Below are positions 13,648 to 14,809 of a DNA stretch of 14,809 nt, piece after piece. Position 1 is the stretch's first letter. Each line of letters opens with the position of its first letter. The stretch comes from SCUN01 sp046598935. Its GTDB lineage: Bacteria; Acidobacteriota; Vicinamibacteria; Vicinamibacterales; SCN-69-37. The notes beneath the pieces are model-generated. The model ran no database searches and had not been told where the DNA came from. It saw nothing but the letters and a program-made list of their open reading frames with translations. A program made the position numbers and the translations under genes. Location: contig JBKJHW010000019.1 of assembly GCA_046598935.1 (NCBI GenBank), positions 1 to 14,809 of the forward strand, read 5' to 3'.

Positions 13648-14589
13648 CTAAAATCCTATCTTCACGATTTCGTCCCGGAGTTCTATTCCGAATTTCTCGC
13701 GCACCGCATCGCGCGCGACTTCGATCAACTCGGCGATCTCCGCCGCGGTCGCCTTCCCGTCGGTCACGATGAAATTGCAATGCACCGGCGAAATCTGCGC
13801 GCCGCCGACGCGCAAACCCTTCAGCCCCGCTCGATCGATCAGCGCGCCGGCCGATGCGGGAATACCGGACGGTACCTGATCGCGCACGCGATCCGGGTTC
13901 TGAAACGCACAACCGGCGCTCGGCACGTTCAGCGGCTGCGTGCGTTTTCGATGCGCAAGCGATGCGCGGGCGACTTCCCGCAACGCCTCGGGCGCACCGC
14001 GCTCCGCGGCAAACTCCGCCCACACGAGTACTTCCTTCGTCCGCTGGAGCCGGCTGGTGTCATACGCAAATTCCATGTCGGCCGGCGCGATCTCCGACAG
14101 CCGGCCGGACCGGTCCATGACGGCCACGCCGGCGACAAGCCCTCCGATGTCCTGGCCGCCGAAGTGCGCGTTGCCGTAAATCGCTCCGCCGACGGTGCCG
14201 GGTGTGCCCGCCCAGGCCTCGAGGCATGCGAGGCCACGGCCGATGGTCCATCGCACAAGACCGTTGATCGTGAGCCCGGCGCCGGCGCGAACCACATCCG
14301 GCCGGGGCTGCGAAATGTCGAGCATACGCATGCGCACGACCACGCCTTCGACCCCCGCGTCGGCGACCAACACATTCGACCCGCCGCCGACGACAGCGAC
14401 CGGCGCGCCGGCAGCACGCGCGGCCTCGATCACCCGCCGCAATTCTTCGGCCGACGCGACATCCACCAGGAACTCGGCGGGACCGCCGACGCGCAATGTC
14501 GTCAGCTGCGCAAATGGGACGTCACGCCGGACACCGGCAGCGCCGGCAATGGCAACGAGGGCATCGGCAAGATCGGGCCAGCGCGTCAT
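13648..14589 (-). CDS. murB: UDP-N-acetylenolpyruvoylglucosamine reductase
   Basis: MurB reduces the MurA product to UDP-MurNAc with NADPH and FAD. The 313-residue product shows TLRVGGPAEFLVDV, the FAD-binding GGGSNVLV (68-75), the AGTPGTVGGAIYGNAHFGG loop (127-145), SAGCAFQNP (224-232), RAGLKGLRVGGAQISPVHCNF and a final LRDEIVKIGF with E307 (the E. coli E325 equivalent). Two usual active-site residues differ: the Ser of GS.F.NP (E. coli S229) is C227, and the Arg of YR.S (E. coli R159) is D177 in FAYDTSRLQ, with R180 nearby. Both alignments are by motif only. It lies between mpl and murA, with 36 and 5-base gaps, forming one minus-strand unit. ATG 14589 is chosen; the other ATG at 14597 meets a stop after three codons. 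Confidence 0.95.
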   Translation of the reverse strand: MTRWPDLADALVAIAGAAGVRRDVPFAQLTTLRVGGPAEFLVDVASAEELRRVIEAARAAGAPVAVVGGGSNVLVADAGVEGVVVRMRMLDISQPRPDVVRAGAGLTINGLVRWTIGRGLACLEAWAGTPGTVGGAIYGNAHFGGQDIGGLVAGVAVMDRSGRLSEIAPADMEFAYDTSRLQRTKEVLVWAEFAAERGAPEALREVARASLAHRKRTQPLNVPSAGCAFQNPDRVRDQVPSGIPASAGALIDRAGLKGLRVGGAQISPVHCNFIVTDGKATAAEIAELIEVARDAVREKFGIELRDEIVKIGF

Positions 14590-14597
14590 CGCGTCAT
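14582..14597. repeat. Two-copy octamer at the murB start
   Basis: CGCGTCAT occurs twice in tandem (14582-14589, 14590-14597). Read on the minus strand it duplicates the murB start as ATGACGCG-ATGACGCG; only the second ATG opens a long frame, since the first meets TGA after three codons. A third, degraded copy may follow to about 14606. This is the third gene junction in the window with a short tandem duplication. Confidence 0.6.
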
Positions 14598-14625
14598 CGC
14601 TTCGTCACTTACCGTCTTGGGTGCG

Positions 14626-14809
14626 TCAGCGGTCCGCCGCGAGCGCGCGCAGCAGCTTGTCGTGAATGTCGTCGAATCCGCCGTTCGACATCAGCAGCAC
14701 GGCGTCGCCATCTTTCGCTTCGGCAGCGATCGCGTCGACGATGGCGGCGGTGGTGGGGAACGTGCGGGCGCTGGTGCCTCTGTTCTTCAGATCGCGAATG
14801 AGTTCGTCG
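14626..14809 (-). CDS. mpl: UDP-N-acetylmuramate:L-Ala-gamma-D-Glu-meso-DAP ligase, C-terminal fragment
   Basis: Sixty codons plus TGA (14628-14626) are visible; the gene continues past the window edge on the minus strand. The fragment includes DGDAVLLMSNGGFDDIHDKLL, which matches the C-terminus of Mpl (E. coli DHILVMSNGGFGGIHQKLL) closely. Mpl is the peptidoglycan-recycling ligase that joins recovered tripeptide to UDP-MurNAc. MurC, its biosynthetic relative, ends differently and lacks MSNGGF. Placement just upstream of murB fits either Mpl or MurC, but the motif favours Mpl. The preceding visible part, LIRDLKNRGTSARTFPTTAAIVDAI, is the end of the Mur ligase C-terminal domain. Mpl would imply meso-diaminopimelate peptidoglycan and cell-wall recycling (inference). 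Confidence 0.85.
   Translation of the reverse strand, partial: DELIRDLKNRGTSARTFPTTAAIVDAIAAEAKDGDAVLLMSNGGFDDIHDKLLRALAADR

Noticed and set aside
13643..14023. N-terminal extension of MurA by 127 residues into murB
   Set aside because: The added residues are an Arg-rich shadow of murB; MurA from ATG 13642 already has the normal length and start.
14626..14809. Reading the window-edge ligase as murC
   Set aside because: The C-terminal MSNGGFDDIHDKLL is characteristic of Mpl and not of MurC, though only 60 residues are visible.

Overview
The window is a compact, high-GC (roughly 60-65% by eye) stretch of a Gram-negative (diderm) bacterial chromosome. An outer membrane is implied by a TonB-dependent receptor, LolA and a secretin. 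The gene set, the divergent Mur enzymes and the intergenic style suggest Acidobacteriota (possibly Vicinamibacteria). This is an inference from general resemblance and was not tested. Almost every base is accounted for; no stretch over 300 bases lacks a gene.

Positions 1-4182 (+) hold a tight co-directional block: the end of tsf (EF-Ts), pyrH (UMP kinase), frr (ribosome recycling factor), a threonine synthase, and an asparaginase-family amidohydrolase that overlaps thrC. The order tsf-pyrH-frr is a classic translation/nucleotide cluster; the two amino-acid enzymes are attached behind it.

Positions 4183-7406 (+) form a two-gene iron-uptake unit behind a good sigma70-type promoter (TGGACA-17-TACAAT): a catecholate-siderophore type TonB-dependent receptor with an N-terminal STN domain, and a PiuC/YbiX-type Fe(II)/2-oxoglutarate hydroxylase 11 bases downstream.

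Positions 7414-9437 (-) carry pfkA and a TPR-like helical protein of unknown role 18 bases behind it. The TPR gene ends inside an octamer tandem repeat. pfkA is divergent from a tRNA-Ala(CGC) gene (9463-9538); the short gap between them holds the palindrome TACAATTGTA, which is a -10-like hexamer read from either strand.

Positions 9539-12390 hold a small unknown minus-strand gene, a striking 56-bp perfect inverted repeat made of four copies of one octamer, then lolA and a lipoprotein-type secretin (+) that overlap.

Positions 12377-14809 (-) are a peptidoglycan-precursor cluster, mpl (C-terminal end only), murB and murA. MurA has Asp instead of the catalytic Cys, a change linked to fosfomycin insensitivity, and MurB has substitutions at two usual active-site positions.

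I see no defence locus, prophage, IS element or CRISPR array. The less expected items are the nested palindrome at 9852-9907, a recurring TACAAT box 8-11 bases before start codons that suggests leaderless mRNAs, the variant Mur active sites, and the LolA/lipoprotein-secretin pair.
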